Source: GCA-2737665 sp044344795
GTDB lineage: Bacteria; Bacteroidota; Bacteroidia; Palsa-965
Direction: 5' to 3'
Assembly: GCA_044344795.1 (NCBI GenBank)
Contig: JBIJCF010000002.1
Location: 1-64,000 of the forward strand
DNA length: 64,000 nt
In this document: one piece after another, positions 36,201-43,710 of the stretch
Layout: every line of letters starts with the position of its first letter
How positions within the stretch are numbered: position 1 is the stretch's first letter
Position numbers and translations under genes: made by a program
The notes under the pieces: generated by a model
What the model was told of the DNA's origin: nothing
What the model saw: the letters and a program-made list of their open reading frames with translations, nothing else
Database searches by the model: none

Positions 36201-36630
36201 CTGTTCCGGTACTCAGCATATTGATCAGATTGCCTGTGGAAGCACGCACTGCTGCAATATTCCTTCTATTCACTCCGTTAATTTGATCAAAACGTCCTCC
36301 GATATAAATGGTGTCGCCGTATCGTGCCACCGCATGTACTTCACCTCCGGCATTTACTGCAACAGTCCAAGGCAATAGAGCTCCTGTATTTGCAGTAATT
36401 GCTGCCAGTCCTTCGCGCATTTGTGATCCTGCAGCACTAAATTTTCCGCCAACGTAAATAGTATTATGCGTAGAGTCGCCGTACAGCGCTCGCAGGTTGG
36501 TCGTATTTACATTTTGTGCAGGGCAAATTCCGCTATTGCATTCCAACAAAGGAAACACAACGCCTGACGGAGTTTGTCCGTAGCTAAAACTGCTAATAAC
36601 CAGCAATAGTGCAAGAATGAATGTCCGCAT
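33238..36630 (-). CDS. T9SS-secreted protein with delta-60-like N-terminus and Ig/PKD-type repeats
   Basis: The 1130-residue protein begins with a signal peptide (MRTFILALLLVISSFSYG). An N-terminal part (about 40-400) carries delta-60-type repeats (YVGGKFSA, YIGGRFDQING, YAGGRFTTIQ). A middle part (about 410-1030) has Ig/PKD-like modules with paired cysteines (CQGDTGFLQIAPSA, TCAQPN, TCSSDSV). The T9SS sorting tail starts at DTMIVYPNPNNGQFNL. The protein should be exported by the type IX system and stay on the surface. It overlaps the downstream barrel gene by 4 bases. Function is unknown; delta-60 modules suggest a propeller-like binding surface. Confidence 0.85.
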   Translation of the reverse strand: MRTFILALLLVISSFSYGQTPSGVVFPLLECNSGICPAQNVNTTNLRALYGDSTHNTIYVGGKFSAAGSQMREGLAAITANTGALLPWTVAVNAGGEVHAVARYGDTIYIGGRFDQINGVNRRNIAAVRASTGNLINMLSTGTGSANDTIFSLLIHNNFLYAGGRFTTIQSTARSNLAQLTFAGSVTTLTSAVNGVIRQLLPGTNQIFARTASTTLPQSRIYKINTTSGSSQIIIQTDPLPDHYFTDFVVRGDTAYVVGSFYMSTNQQTAENFVVVNTINYYKRHVAFSLNVPFEMPNIRVEIELHRDTLLLATFDGNSRLNPGHRLYKCFFRGAALQTIKIYNSNQTAMNSYINNGLMVMNGYLFEAERFTQHGNINTSSTSVRLFSYCLRPQQQPNNFIFPTNTICQGDTGFLQIAPSASYYSYNWICIPSNAATLIPNGPSVEIAVPNSTTGTFAVQVRGVSGCGIVSLSARSYTITVLPKPDADAGVSDSTTCNQPTATLRGSSLTPGVTYSWSGPASSGADTITSGITGTYILLVTAPNGCKNTDSAAIIADTIPPVIQTWTSIPDLTCIVDTVVLDASGLYPNDSISWTSPSLSSFTNPVYAVISDNYLLQITSRRNGCSAFDTLFVDENRVLPSATFTVSNDTLTCAQPNTLLTGSSATTGTTLFWQDTAQTNLGNPANVNTVGAYQLIVTNMINGCVNNSNFAIIEPWFTPPHLNPITSNPTITCSSDSVTLQFASLTQSATCNWTTPSGTYFGFQITTADTGWHYVLVTDSLNGCSRTDSVFVTYLPQLLLTTSNDTVICHASGAVLQSAPIGGTPPFQITWNNNGGNGSPVTVYPNDTLYFTTVVTDNAGCIGTDSVLVTPASPISDSTLSFQPCDPNSAGGEIQVYPYGSVPPYEISIDNGLTWQNNGIFSGLPFGSYSFIVRDSLGCTHTLQADIDSNSLLPAANFIVSTQAQLNDTLVFVDISNPRPDSVSWDFPNTFSIVGGTPNAPYIIAQDTGCFNATMHIWYGTCELTLTKSVCFGAIDSTYADYWNNLGIDTMIVYPNPNNGQFNLSVSLHAKQHFVITVHDASGNERIRIPVAETDTWSGPVAIPNPIPGSYVVRVIAEFDAAELIIVVTQ

Positions 36631-36701
36631 AAAAGAATGCGGAAGTTAGAAAAACCGTGTGGCAGGATTCGGTAACAAACGGTTAACTTCGGTTTTACGA
36701 A

Positions 36702-37322
36702 TTATTCCATAAAACCTTTTCCTTTCAGGATTTTCGGGATGCATTTTTCAATTCTCGCTTCGCGTGTAGCACTTTGTTTCGCCTGACCAATGTGCAAATA
36801 GTAACCGCGTTTTCTTCCGGGAGTTAAGGCTTCGAATGCAGCTTTCAATGTGGGGTCGCTGTTTAATTTGCGCTCCAATTCTTCTGGTATTTCGTATTCT
36901 TCAATAGGTTTGAAATGCACTTTAGTTCCCAAATTCTCTAGTTCTATAGCTTCAAAAAGATAAGCGCGGATATCATCTTCCAGTCTGATTATTTCGTTGA
37001 TATCGGTAAACTTGAATTGTCGTGTAGCTTGCGAGTCTACACCGGGCTGTATCAGCAGTTTCTTTTCATCACGAAGTAACGCGCCTTTAAAAAAACTCAG
37101 TGAGCAAAATTCTTTGAATGCTCCAATAATTACTACATTTTTCTTGTTGTGCGTGTAGCAGGCAGCGCCCCATTTCAATTCTTCACTGAGGTCACACGAG
37201 TTGACAATATCGCGCAGTAACGCCATTTCCGGACGCCAGCGATTGACTTTACACTGCGGTGTTGCCATCAATTCGCATCGTCCACAACCTTGGTTAAAAT
37301 AAATGTCAACTTTCGGGTTCAT
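36702..37322 (-). CDS. YdeI/DUF1801-like protein
   Basis: The 206-residue protein starts MNPKVDIYFNQGCGRCELMATPQCKVNRW, with a CxxC group (Cys13 and Cys16). It contains a DUF1801-type domain (about 30-130, LKWGAACYTHNKKNVVIIGAFKEFCSLSFFKGALL) and a C-terminal YdeI-like helical region (about 140-206) with LTPGRKRGYYLHIGQAKQSATREARIEKC. The YdeI family was linked to OmpD/antimicrobial resistance in Salmonella, but the Bacteroidota members have no settled function. It is soluble and monocistronic. Confidence 0.85.
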   Translation of the reverse strand: MNPKVDIYFNQGCGRCELMATPQCKVNRWRPEMALLRDIVNSCDLSEELKWGAACYTHNKKNVVIIGAFKEFCSLSFFKGALLRDEKKLLIQPGVDSQATRQFKFTDINEIIRLEDDIRAYLFEAIELENLGTKVHFKPIEEYEIPEELERKLNSDPTLKAAFEALTPGRKRGYYLHIGQAKQSATREARIEKCIPKILKGKGFME

Positions 37323-37668
37323 GGTTGTTGCAAAATTGTTTTCAGTTTATGCCATTCAATTTGAAGTCTTTTGAAAAATATCATCGTGATATTAAATGTT
37401 GCAAACCAAATTTACAAAATGTAAGCACCTAACTTGAATGTTGAATTTTGTATGATATAATGAGGAGCGCATCTGTTTAGCTTCAAAATATCCGGTCTCC
37501 CGCTTTCGCGCTTTCACTTGCGTTTCGCACTCAATCGGGGCTAGCAAATTCCGACAACGCATTACAACTTCGGGCGTACGTTGTAGCTCAATGATGTGGC
37601 TTGAGGTTAGTGGAAATAAAAAATCCCGTCATGCAACGGGACTTTTTAGTTGATATATCAATGAGTAG
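37323..37668. other. 346-base intergenic region, no gene recognised
   Basis: No ORF with coding character is visible. It contains a GC-rich stretch (about 37490-37550, CTCCCGCTTTCGCGCTTTCACTTGCG and following) and a short inverted repeat ACAAC...GTTGT (37563-37585). It resembles neither a tRNA nor an rRNA. The right end holds the frr terminator. Confidence 0.5.
37619..37646 (-). terminator. Terminator downstream of frr
   Basis: On the minus strand, GTCCCGTTGCATGACGGGAT forms a stem of about six base pairs (TCCCGT with ACGGGA) followed by TTTTTT. It lies about 23 bases after the frr stop. Confidence 0.75.
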
Positions 37669-38232
37669 TTAAACTGTCATGATTTCTTTTTCTTTAGCTT
37701 CCAGGTGTTTATCTACCTTTGCGCTGTAAGTATCTGTTAACGTTTGTACTTTCGCTTCAGCTTCTTTCCCTTCATCCTCAGGAAGTCCGGCCTTGATCAA
37801 TTTTTTGATTTCTTCGTTTGCATCACGGCGCGCATTACGCACACTCACCTTGGCGTGTTCGCCCTCTTCTTTCGATTTCTTGACCAATTGTTTACGACGT
37901 TCTTCCGTCATCGGAGGAATAGAACAAATGATTACCGTTCCGTTATTGCTTGGTGTGAAGCCCAAATTCGCCGCAAGAATTGCGCGCATCAACGGATCGA
38001 GCATTGATTTTTCCCATGGTTGAATGGAAATGGTGCGAGCATCAGGAGTGTTAACATTGGCAACCTGACTGAGTGGAGTCATGGAGCCGTAATAATCAAC
38101 CAAAACACCTTCAACCATTGAAGCACTCGCACGACCGCCACGAATTTTGGTCAATTCCACTTCCAAGTGGTTTACAGCATCGGACATCGACTCTTCCGTG
38201 GTATCTAAAATCAATTGAACTTCTTCATTCAT
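37669..38232 (-). CDS. frr: Ribosome recycling factor
   Basis: The 187-residue protein is a normal-length RRF. It dissociates ribosomes after termination together with EF-G. Typical features: the long helix MSDAVNHLEVELTKIRGGRAS, ASMVEGVLVDYYGSMTPLSQVA, RTISIQPWEKSMLDPLMRAI, and the C-terminal helical arm. It lies 43 bases downstream of pyrH on the same strand and ends at a terminator, so pyrH-frr is a two-gene unit, as in many bacteria. Confidence 0.97.
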   Translation of the reverse strand: MNEEVQLILDTTEESMSDAVNHLEVELTKIRGGRASASMVEGVLVDYYGSMTPLSQVANVNTPDARTISIQPWEKSMLDPLMRAILAANLGFTPSNNGTVIICSIPPMTEERRKQLVKKSKEEGEHAKVSVRNARRDANEEIKKLIKAGLPEDEGKEAEAKVQTLTDTYSAKVDKHLEAKEKEIMTV

Positions 38233-38275
38233 AATAAAACGTTTTACGGTTTTAAAGTTAACAAATAGCAGCAGG

Positions 38276-38986
38276 TTATTTCAATTCCACAATTGTTCCA
38301 ACAGCCTCTCCGTTTACTACGCGTAACAAATTGCCCTTTGCATTCATATCAAATACGATGATGGGCAAATTGTTTTCTTTACACAGTGTAAAAGCAGTTA
38401 AATCCATTACGTTCAGATTTTTCTCATACGCTTCATCGAACGTAATTCGCTCGTACTTCGTTGCTGTTTTATCTTTCTCCGGATCGGCCGTGTATATGCC
38501 ATCTACGCGAGTTCCTTTAAGTACAACATTAGCTTCAATTTCAACCGCGCGTAATGTTGCAGCAGTATCAGTGGTGAAATACGGATTACCTGTGCCGGCA
38601 CCAAATATTACAACACGGCTTTTTTCAAGGTGGCGTACGGCACGTCTGCGAATAAACGGTTCGCTGATTTGGCGCATTTCAATTGCAGACTGCAGTCGTG
38701 TAGGAACTCCTGCTTTCTCTAAAGCAGATTGCAACGCAAGGCTGTTAATCATTGTTGCCAACATGCCCATATAGTCTCCTTGCACACGATCGATGCCGCC
38801 TTTTTCCGCTTGTATACCACGGAAAATATTTCCACCACCAATAACAATTGCAACCTGTGCGCCGGCATCAACAATCGTTTTTATTTCCGCTGCGTATTGT
38901 GTAAGCAGATCGTTGTCAATGCCATACTGTTTCGATCCCATAAGCGCTTCACCGCTTAACTTCAATAGAACTCTTTTGTACTTCAT
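38276..38986 (-). CDS. pyrH: UMP kinase
   Basis: This 236-residue amino-acid-kinase-fold enzyme phosphorylates UMP to UDP in pyrimidine synthesis. Hallmarks: KRVLLKLSGEALMG at the N-terminus, VIGGGNIFRG, DYMGMLATMINSLALQ, GTGNPYFTTDTAA and DGIYTADPEKD. It follows tsf on the minus strand after a strong terminator, so it probably has its own promoter within the 63-base gap; the minus-strand gap is AT-rich but no clear consensus is visible. Confidence 0.97.
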   Translation of the reverse strand: MKYKRVLLKLSGEALMGSKQYGIDNDLLTQYAAEIKTIVDAGAQVAIVIGGGNIFRGIQAEKGGIDRVQGDYMGMLATMINSLALQSALEKAGVPTRLQSAIEMRQISEPFIRRRAVRHLEKSRVVIFGAGTGNPYFTTDTAATLRAVEIEANVVLKGTRVDGIYTADPEKDKTATKYERITFDEAYEKNLNVMDLTAFTLCKENNLPIIVFDMNAKGNLLRVVNGEAVGTIVELK

Positions 38987-39003
38987 GCCGTTGGTATTTG
39001 GTC

Positions 39004-39031
39004 AAAAAAAATCCCTCCGAATGGGAGGGAT
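39004..39031 (-). terminator. Terminator after tsf
   Basis: On the minus strand ATCCCTCC (39024-39031) pairs with GGAGGGAT (39011-39018) around a five-base loop and is followed by TTTTTTT (39004-39010). It separates the ribosomal operon from pyrH-frr. Confidence 0.85.
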
Positions 39032-39049
39032 AAATTATGTAATAATTAA

Positions 39050-39871
39050 TTATCCGAGAGCGATACGCTTGAAGCCGGTGATTTTAGCTTCTTTGTCTGC
39101 ATCTGCAAGATATTGAGCGACTGTTTTCTTTCCGTCTTTAATGAACTCTTGGTTAACCAAAGTAGATTCTTTGTAGAATTTGTTGATTTTGCCCTGAGCG
39201 ATCTTCTCTACCATATCTTCAGGCTTACCTTCAGCACGAATTAGTTCGCGGGCGATTTCCAACTCACGGTTCAATATTTCCTGATCAACATCGTCTTTAT
39301 CAACCGCTACAGGAGCCATTGCAGCAACCTGCATAGCAATATCCTTAGCAACGTTTTCAGGAACTACTTTTGAAAAACCAACGATGCAAGCCAATTTGTT
39401 GCCGGGGTGGTTATATGCGATAACCATTCCTGCCTCGTGTTGCTCGTAACCGGACAATTCGATCTTCTCACCGATCTTGCCAACCATTTCGATAACCTTT
39501 TCACCGATTGAGACACCTTCGTATGGCAATGCTACCAAAGCAGCTAAATCAGACGGTTTGTTGTTCAACGCAATCTCAGCAAATGCATTAGCTGTCTTAT
39601 CAAAATCTTCGTTTTTAGCAACGAAATCAGTTTCGCAGTTCAGAACAGTTACAATTCCACGTGTTCCGTTTGATTTAGCAATAACTAGACCTTCTTTAGC
39701 ATCACGTTCGCTACGGTTAGCGGCAACTTTTTGACCTTTCTTACGCAGAATGTCAACAGCTGCTTCGAAATCACCATTAGCTTCGGTCAACGCTTTTTTG
39801 CAATCCATCATACCGGCACCTGTCATGGTGCGCAGTTTATTTACATCTGAAGCAGTGATAGTAACTGACAT
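39050..39871 (-). CDS. tsf: Elongation factor Ts
   Basis: The 273-residue nucleotide-exchange factor for EF-Tu has the N-terminal UBA-like TGAGMMDCKKALTEANGD motif (about 16-33), the core TVLNCETDFVAKNEDF (about 73-88) and the VYEQ-type coiled middle. Length is normal. It follows rpsB by 34 bases, the near-universal rpsB-tsf pair, and ends the rplM-rpsI-rpsB-tsf transcript at the terminator just downstream. Confidence 0.97.
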   Translation of the reverse strand: MSVTITASDVNKLRTMTGAGMMDCKKALTEANGDFEAAVDILRKKGQKVAANRSERDAKEGLVIAKSNGTRGIVTVLNCETDFVAKNEDFDKTANAFAEIALNNKPSDLAALVALPYEGVSIGEKVIEMVGKIGEKIELSGYEQHEAGMVIAYNHPGNKLACIVGFSKVVPENVAKDIAMQVAAMAPVAVDKDDVDQEILNRELEIARELIRAEGKPEDMVEKIAQGKINKFYKESTLVNQEFIKDGKKTVAQYLADADKEAKITGFKRIALG

Positions 39872-39905
39872 GATAATGTTGTGTTCGAATTAATACTAAA
39901 ATCTA

Positions 39906-40772
39906 TTAAGCGCGACTTGGTCTGCGAGCTCCGCCTTTAGAAGCAGGGCCTTTGGAAGCAGGACCTTTAGAGGCCGGACGCTTTTTGCGCTCACCGCCAT
40001 CTTCAGCGTCAACGTCAAACTTGCTCTTGCGAACTCCGTCTTCGTTGAATTCTTCGCCGTCCTCTTCACCTTTATCTTTATCATTCTTGCGCTCTTCCAA
40101 ACCTTCAGCAATCGCTTGATTCACGATATCTATGATCAACTTCACAGAAGTAGAAGCGTCGTCGTTAGCAGGAATTGCATAATCAACTTCGTTTGGATTC
40201 GAGTTGGTATCAACAATAGCAAACGTTGGGATACCCAGGCGATGCGCTTCCGCAACAGCGATATGTTCTTTAACGATATCAACGATAAACAATGCAGCCG
40301 GCAAACGATTAAGATCGGCAATAGATCCTAATTGATGCTCCAACTTTGCACGCTCACGAGACAACATTAACTTTTCTTTCTTGGAAAGGTTGTCGAAAGT
40401 GCCGTCAACAGCCATTTTGTCGATTGACGCCATTTTGCGAACTGCCTTACGGATAGTTGCAAAGTTGGTCAACATTCCACCGGGCCAACGTTCAGTAACG
40501 TAAGGCATATTCACCTTCTTAACTGATTCAGCAACGATATCTTTTGCCTGCTTTTTAGTAGCAACGAACAAAATTTTCTTGCCTGAGCGAGCGATAGCCT
40601 TCAATGCGTTGCACGCATCGTCCAACTTCACAACAGTTTTGTTCAGGTCAATGATGTGGATACCGTTCTTCTCAGTGAAGATATACGGAGCCATTGCAGG
40701 ATTCCACTTGCGTTTCAGGTGGCCAAAATGTGCACCTGCTTCTAGTAATTCGTTGAACGATGTTCTTGACAT
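39906..40772 (-). CDS. rpsB: 30S ribosomal protein S2 with a repetitive basic tail
   Basis: The 288-residue protein has the S2 core (residues about 1-235, including AGAHFGHLKRKWNPAM and RWPGGMLTNFATI). After this comes a charged extension, with an acidic stretch (DKDKGEEDGEEFNEDG) and then a repeat PASKG-PASKG-PASKG followed by GARRPSRA. The extension is longer than the usual S2 end and is lysine/arginine-rich at its tip, which suggests extra rRNA contact; I cannot tell whether the repeat count is constant across relatives. Confidence 0.96.
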   Translation of the reverse strand: MSRTSFNELLEAGAHFGHLKRKWNPAMAPYIFTEKNGIHIIDLNKTVVKLDDACNALKAIARSGKKILFVATKKQAKDIVAESVKKVNMPYVTERWPGGMLTNFATIRKAVRKMASIDKMAVDGTFDNLSKKEKLMLSRERAKLEHQLGSIADLNRLPAALFIVDIVKEHIAVAEAHRLGIPTFAIVDTNSNPNEVDYAIPANDDASTSVKLIIDIVNQAIAEGLEERKNDKDKGEEDGEEFNEDGVRKSKFDVDAEDGGERKKRPASKGPASKGPASKGGARRPSRA

Positions 40773-40804
40773 GTACTTCGACGCTATAAATTGAATAATC
40801 TGGA

Positions 40805-41191
40805 TTAACGTTTGCTGAACTGGAAGCGACGACGTGCTTTACGACGACCGAACTTCTTACGTTCAACCATTCTTGGATCGCGAGTCATGAGACCTTCTGC
40901 GCGTAATTTGGCCTTAAGTTGCTCATCGTTGTCAACCAATGCACGAGCAATGCCCAAACGGATTGCTTCCGCCTGGCCATTCATTCCGCCACCGCTAACA
41001 TTGATGGTAACATCGTACTGACCGAGTGTATCGGTAGTAGCAAATGCCTGCAACACTTTATTTTGTAATACTTCTGTGGAGAAGTAGTTTTTTAAATCAC
41101 GGTTGTTGATGATTACGTTACCGTTGCCACGCTCCATGTAAACTCGAGCTACAGCGGTTTTACGACGGCCGATTGTATTCGTAACTTCCAT
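40805..41191 (-). CDS. rpsI: 30S ribosomal protein S9
   Basis: The 128-residue protein has the S9 pattern: TIGRRKTAVARVYMERGNG at the start, NVSGGGMNGQAEAIRLGIARAL in the middle, and the basic end RDPRMVERKKFGRRKARRRFQFSKR, whose last arginine reaches the P-site tRNA. Its start overlaps the last base of rplM, the standard L13-S9 operon order. Confidence 0.97.
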   Translation of the reverse strand: MEVTNTIGRRKTAVARVYMERGNGNVIINNRDLKNYFSTEVLQNKVLQAFATTDTLGQYDVTINVSGGGMNGQAEAIRLGIARALVDNDEQLKAKLRAEGLMTRDPRMVERKKFGRRKARRRFQFSKR

Positions 41192-41655
41192 TATTGACGT
41201 TCTTTAACTGTGTTCAAATCTACTGTTGCAGGATTCTGTGCTTCGTGCTTATGTTCAGTACCCGCATAAACGAATACATTACGACGCAGACGATCACCCA
41301 ACTTTGTTTTCGGTAACATACGCCCGATAGCCAATTCTAATACCTTTTCAGGCTTAGTAGCCAGAAGTTCGCGAGGAGTAGCAAAACGCTGGCCGCCCGG
41401 ATAGCCCGTGTGCCGCGTGTACACCTTGTCGTTCAGCTTGCTTCCAGTGAAGCGCACCTTATCGGCGTTGATGATAATTACGTTATCTCCACAATCAACG
41501 TGCGGAGTGTAATTGGTTTTGTGCTTACCTCTAACAAGGTATGCAACTTTAGATGCTAAGCGACCGACTGTTTCGTTCTCGGCGTCAACCAGCAACCAAT
41601 TTTTCTGTACCGTAGCTTTGTTAGCTGAAACGGTTTTGTAGGATAAAGTATCCAC
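41191..41655 (-). CDS. rplM: 50S ribosomal protein L13
   Basis: The 154-residue L13 has the hallmark GRLASKVAYLVRGKHKTNYTP, DKVRFTGSKLNDKVYTRHTGYPGG and IGRMLPKTKLGDRLRRNVFVY. It is the first gene of the L13-S9-S2-Ts transcript on the minus strand. A strong Bacteroidota promoter lies about 56 bases upstream. Confidence 0.97.
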   Translation of the reverse strand: MDTLSYKTVSANKATVQKNWLLVDAENETVGRLASKVAYLVRGKHKTNYTPHVDCGDNVIIINADKVRFTGSKLNDKVYTRHTGYPGGQRFATPRELLATKPEKVLELAIGRMLPKTKLGDRLRRNVFVYAGTEHKHEAQNPATVDLNTVKERQ

Positions 41656-41710
41656 GAGCCTTATAATTGAATAGTTCTACTAATGCAGATTGTCCCTTCT
41701 AACGGGGGTG

Positions 41711-41741
41711 CGAAGATAAGCAGAAAATTACTTCCACCAAA
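41711..41741 (-). promoter_or_regulatory. Promoter of the rplM operon
   Basis: On the minus strand TTTG (41738-41741), exactly 19 bases, then TATCTTCG (41711-41718) fit the Bacteroidota -33/-7 pattern; the following GCACCCCC is typical after strong -7 elements in this phylum. Confidence 0.75.
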
Positions 41742-41999
41742 TTTATCGACAAATAAATTGTGCAAAAGATGTTTGGGAAAGGAAGGTGCATTGGGAAATT
41801 GGTGTAAGGCGGGGTGTAAATGATTGAAAAACAACAAAATGGATCTGTGGCGCTATTTGGCAAATGTATAGTATTTTCTCGGTTTGTTTGTGGATTGTAT
41901 CGACCAATGATGTGTTAGAAGGAGTAAGGGTGGGTATTTGTTGCCGTAATACGCTGAAGGTTTTTAAAAACTTCAACGTATATGAAGAATTGGCAGTGC

Positions 42000-42290
42000 T
42001 TAATTGACTAGATAATTATTATTAAGTAATCTATCGCCAAAAGAAGTGTTTAGATCCATTCGGAATCTTGTCCAGCCGAACATTTGTCCATTCCATCGGG
42101 AAGTAGCGTTTGTCGTTGCAAGGTAAATCTGTTTGATAATTGCGTATTCAGAACTGATCGCTCCTTTCGTTTTGTTGGCTTTGCGCACCATGCGATGATA
42201 GCTTTCAATCGGATTGGTTGTGTAAATAATCTTGCGGAAGGTTCTGCGGGTAATTTAAAGAAGTGAGTTAACCTGTCTCAGTTTCTTTTG
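42000..42290 (-). mobile_element. Decayed C-terminal end of an IS256-type (mutator) transposase
   Basis: On the minus strand the translation contains RKIIYTTNPIESYHRMVRKA, then NKTKGAISSEYAIIKQIYLA, ending SFGDRL..., which matches the conserved C-terminal block of IS256-family transposases (IRxIYTTNAIES, LRKVTKTKGAFPS, HFGDRL). Just upstream, DRLTHFFKLPAE also fits but lies in another frame, so at least one frameshift separates them, and a stop cuts off the rest. Only about the last 95 of roughly 400 residues remain. No terminal repeats were found. Inactive remnant. Confidence 0.85.
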
Positions 42291-42342
42291 CAGCTTTTAA
42301 AAACTGCAGCTGAAGGAAGAAATGGAAATAAGGCAAAAGCAG

Positions 42343-42378
42343 AAGAGCCGCATATTCAAATAATGAAACGCGGCTCTT
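42343..42378 (-). terminator. Terminator after kbl
   Basis: AAGAGCCGC (42343-42351) and GCGGCTCTT (42370-42378) make a nine-base stem with an 18-base loop, 22 bases after the kbl stop; on the minus strand it is followed by CTGCTTTTG. Confidence 0.6.
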
Positions 42379-42399
42379 GATGTTAAAACGAATATACAG

Positions 42400-43587
42400 T
42401 TACTTGATAACGCCCAGTTGTTTTCCTATTTTTTCGAAAGCGGTGATTGCCTTGTCCAGATGCTCCTGTTCATGTGCCGCACTGAGTTGCACTCGAATTC
42501 GTGCTTGTTCTTTTGGAACTACCGGATAGAAGAATCCGATCACATAAATGTCTTCTTCTAATAGTCGTGCAGCAAACTCTTGCGCCAATTTTGCGTCGTA
42601 TAGCATCACAGGTACAATTGCGGAATCACCTTTTTTGTATTCCAATCCAATACGATCCATGCCGGCTTTGAAATACTTGACATTATTCTCAAGTTTATCG
42701 CGCAATGCCGTGGTTTCACTTAACATATCAAACACCGCAATCGAAGCACCAACTATTGCAGGAGCCAAGCTGTTGGAGAATAAATACGGACGTGAACGTT
42801 GACGTAACATTTCGATAATTTCCTTTTTGCCTGTTGTAAATCCGCCCATTGCACCACCAAGAGCTTTTCCTAATGTGCCGGTGATGATATCTACCCGACC
42901 CATGGCATTTGCTGCTTCAACACTTCCTCTTCCTGTTTTACCGATAAATCCTGTAGCGTGCGATTCATCAACCATCACCAGCGCATTGTACTTATCTGCC
43001 AGATCACAAATTTTATCAATTGGTGCAACGAAACCATCCATGGAGAAGACGCCGTCTGTTACGATGATTTTGAAACGCGCACCCTCTGCGGCTTTTAACT
43101 GCGCCTCCAAATCATTCATGTCGCAGTTTTTATAACGAAAACGTTTGGCCTTGCACAAGCGAACACCGTCAATAATAGAGGCGTGATTCAACTCATCTGA
43201 AATGATTGCATCTTCTTCTCCGAAAAGAGGCTCGAATACACCGCCGTTGGCATCAAAACACGCCGCATAAAGTATGGTATCTTCTGTGCCATGAAAAGTT
43301 GCAATTTTCTCCTCCAGCGTTTTGTGAATGTCTTGTGTCCCGCAAATAAAACGAACAGAGGACATGCCGTACCCATGTTGGTCTAATGTTGCATGGGCAG
43401 CTTGTATTACTCTTGGATGAGATGACAAACCAAGATAGTTGTTCGCACAAAAGATAATTACATCTTTGCCGTTTACTTTCACAACAGCATCTTGTGCTGT
43501 TGTAATGACACGTTCTCTTTTGAACAAACCGGCTTCTTCAATTGACTGAAGTTCACGTTGCAGAAATTCGCGGAAATTACCGTACAT
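42400..43587 (-). CDS. kbl: Glycine C-acetyltransferase (2-amino-3-ketobutyrate CoA ligase)
   Basis: I start at ATG 43587 (MYGNFREFLQREL), giving 395 residues, the normal length; an upstream ATG would add 19 hydrophobic residues with no function. The fold-type I PLP enzyme has ARF-type motifs: NNYLGLSSHPRV, SVRFICGTQDIHKTLE, DELNHASIIDGVRLCKA, VDESHATGFIG and the PLP lysine in GTLGKALGGAMGG. It cleaves 2-amino-3-oxobutyrate to glycine and acetyl-CoA in threonine breakdown. Threonine dehydrogenase is not in the window. It is divergent from purT and ends at a terminator. Confidence 0.93.
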   Translation of the reverse strand: MYGNFREFLQRELQSIEEAGLFKRERVITTAQDAVVKVNGKDVIIFCANNYLGLSSHPRVIQAAHATLDQHGYGMSSVRFICGTQDIHKTLEEKIATFHGTEDTILYAACFDANGGVFEPLFGEEDAIISDELNHASIIDGVRLCKAKRFRYKNCDMNDLEAQLKAAEGARFKIIVTDGVFSMDGFVAPIDKICDLADKYNALVMVDESHATGFIGKTGRGSVEAANAMGRVDIITGTLGKALGGAMGGFTTGKKEIIEMLRQRSRPYLFSNSLAPAIVGASIAVFDMLSETTALRDKLENNVKYFKAGMDRIGLEYKKGDSAIVPVMLYDAKLAQEFAARLLEEDIYVIGFFYPVVPKEQARIRVQLSAAHEQEHLDKAITAFEKIGKQLGVIK

Positions 43588-43619
43588 AAATTGTGGTATA
43601 ATTTGAATGAATAGAGCGA

Positions 43620-43627
43620 CAAATTTA
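43620..43627 (-). promoter_or_regulatory. -7 promoter element of kbl
   Basis: TAAATTTG on the minus strand fits TAnnTTTG and lies 32 bases before the chosen kbl start, supporting that start over the upstream one, which would overlap it. No clear -33 element was seen. Confidence 0.45.
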
Positions 43628-43710
43628 GGCATAAACCTACTCATTGTCCTGCAATATTTATTGTTTGTCTTAGCGGGTAAACAACTAAATTCGAACCAAA
43701 TTCAAATTTC

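Larger units (their letters stand above)
41656..42399. other. 744-base gene-poor region
   Basis: It holds the rplM promoter (41711-41741), an AT-rich stretch with an imperfect palindrome near 41951-41974 (GAAGGTTTTT/AAAAACTTC), a decayed IS256 transposase end (42000-42290) and the kbl terminator. I see no intact gene. Confidence 0.7.

Noticed and set aside
37563..37585. ACAAC...GTTGT element as an integron attC site
   Set aside because: Only five bases pair, the central structure of an attC is missing and no integron integrase or cassette is present.
43588..43644. Upstream ATG as start of kbl
   Set aside because: It adds a hydrophobic stretch unlike kbl N-termini and would overlap the likely -7 promoter element at 43620-43627.
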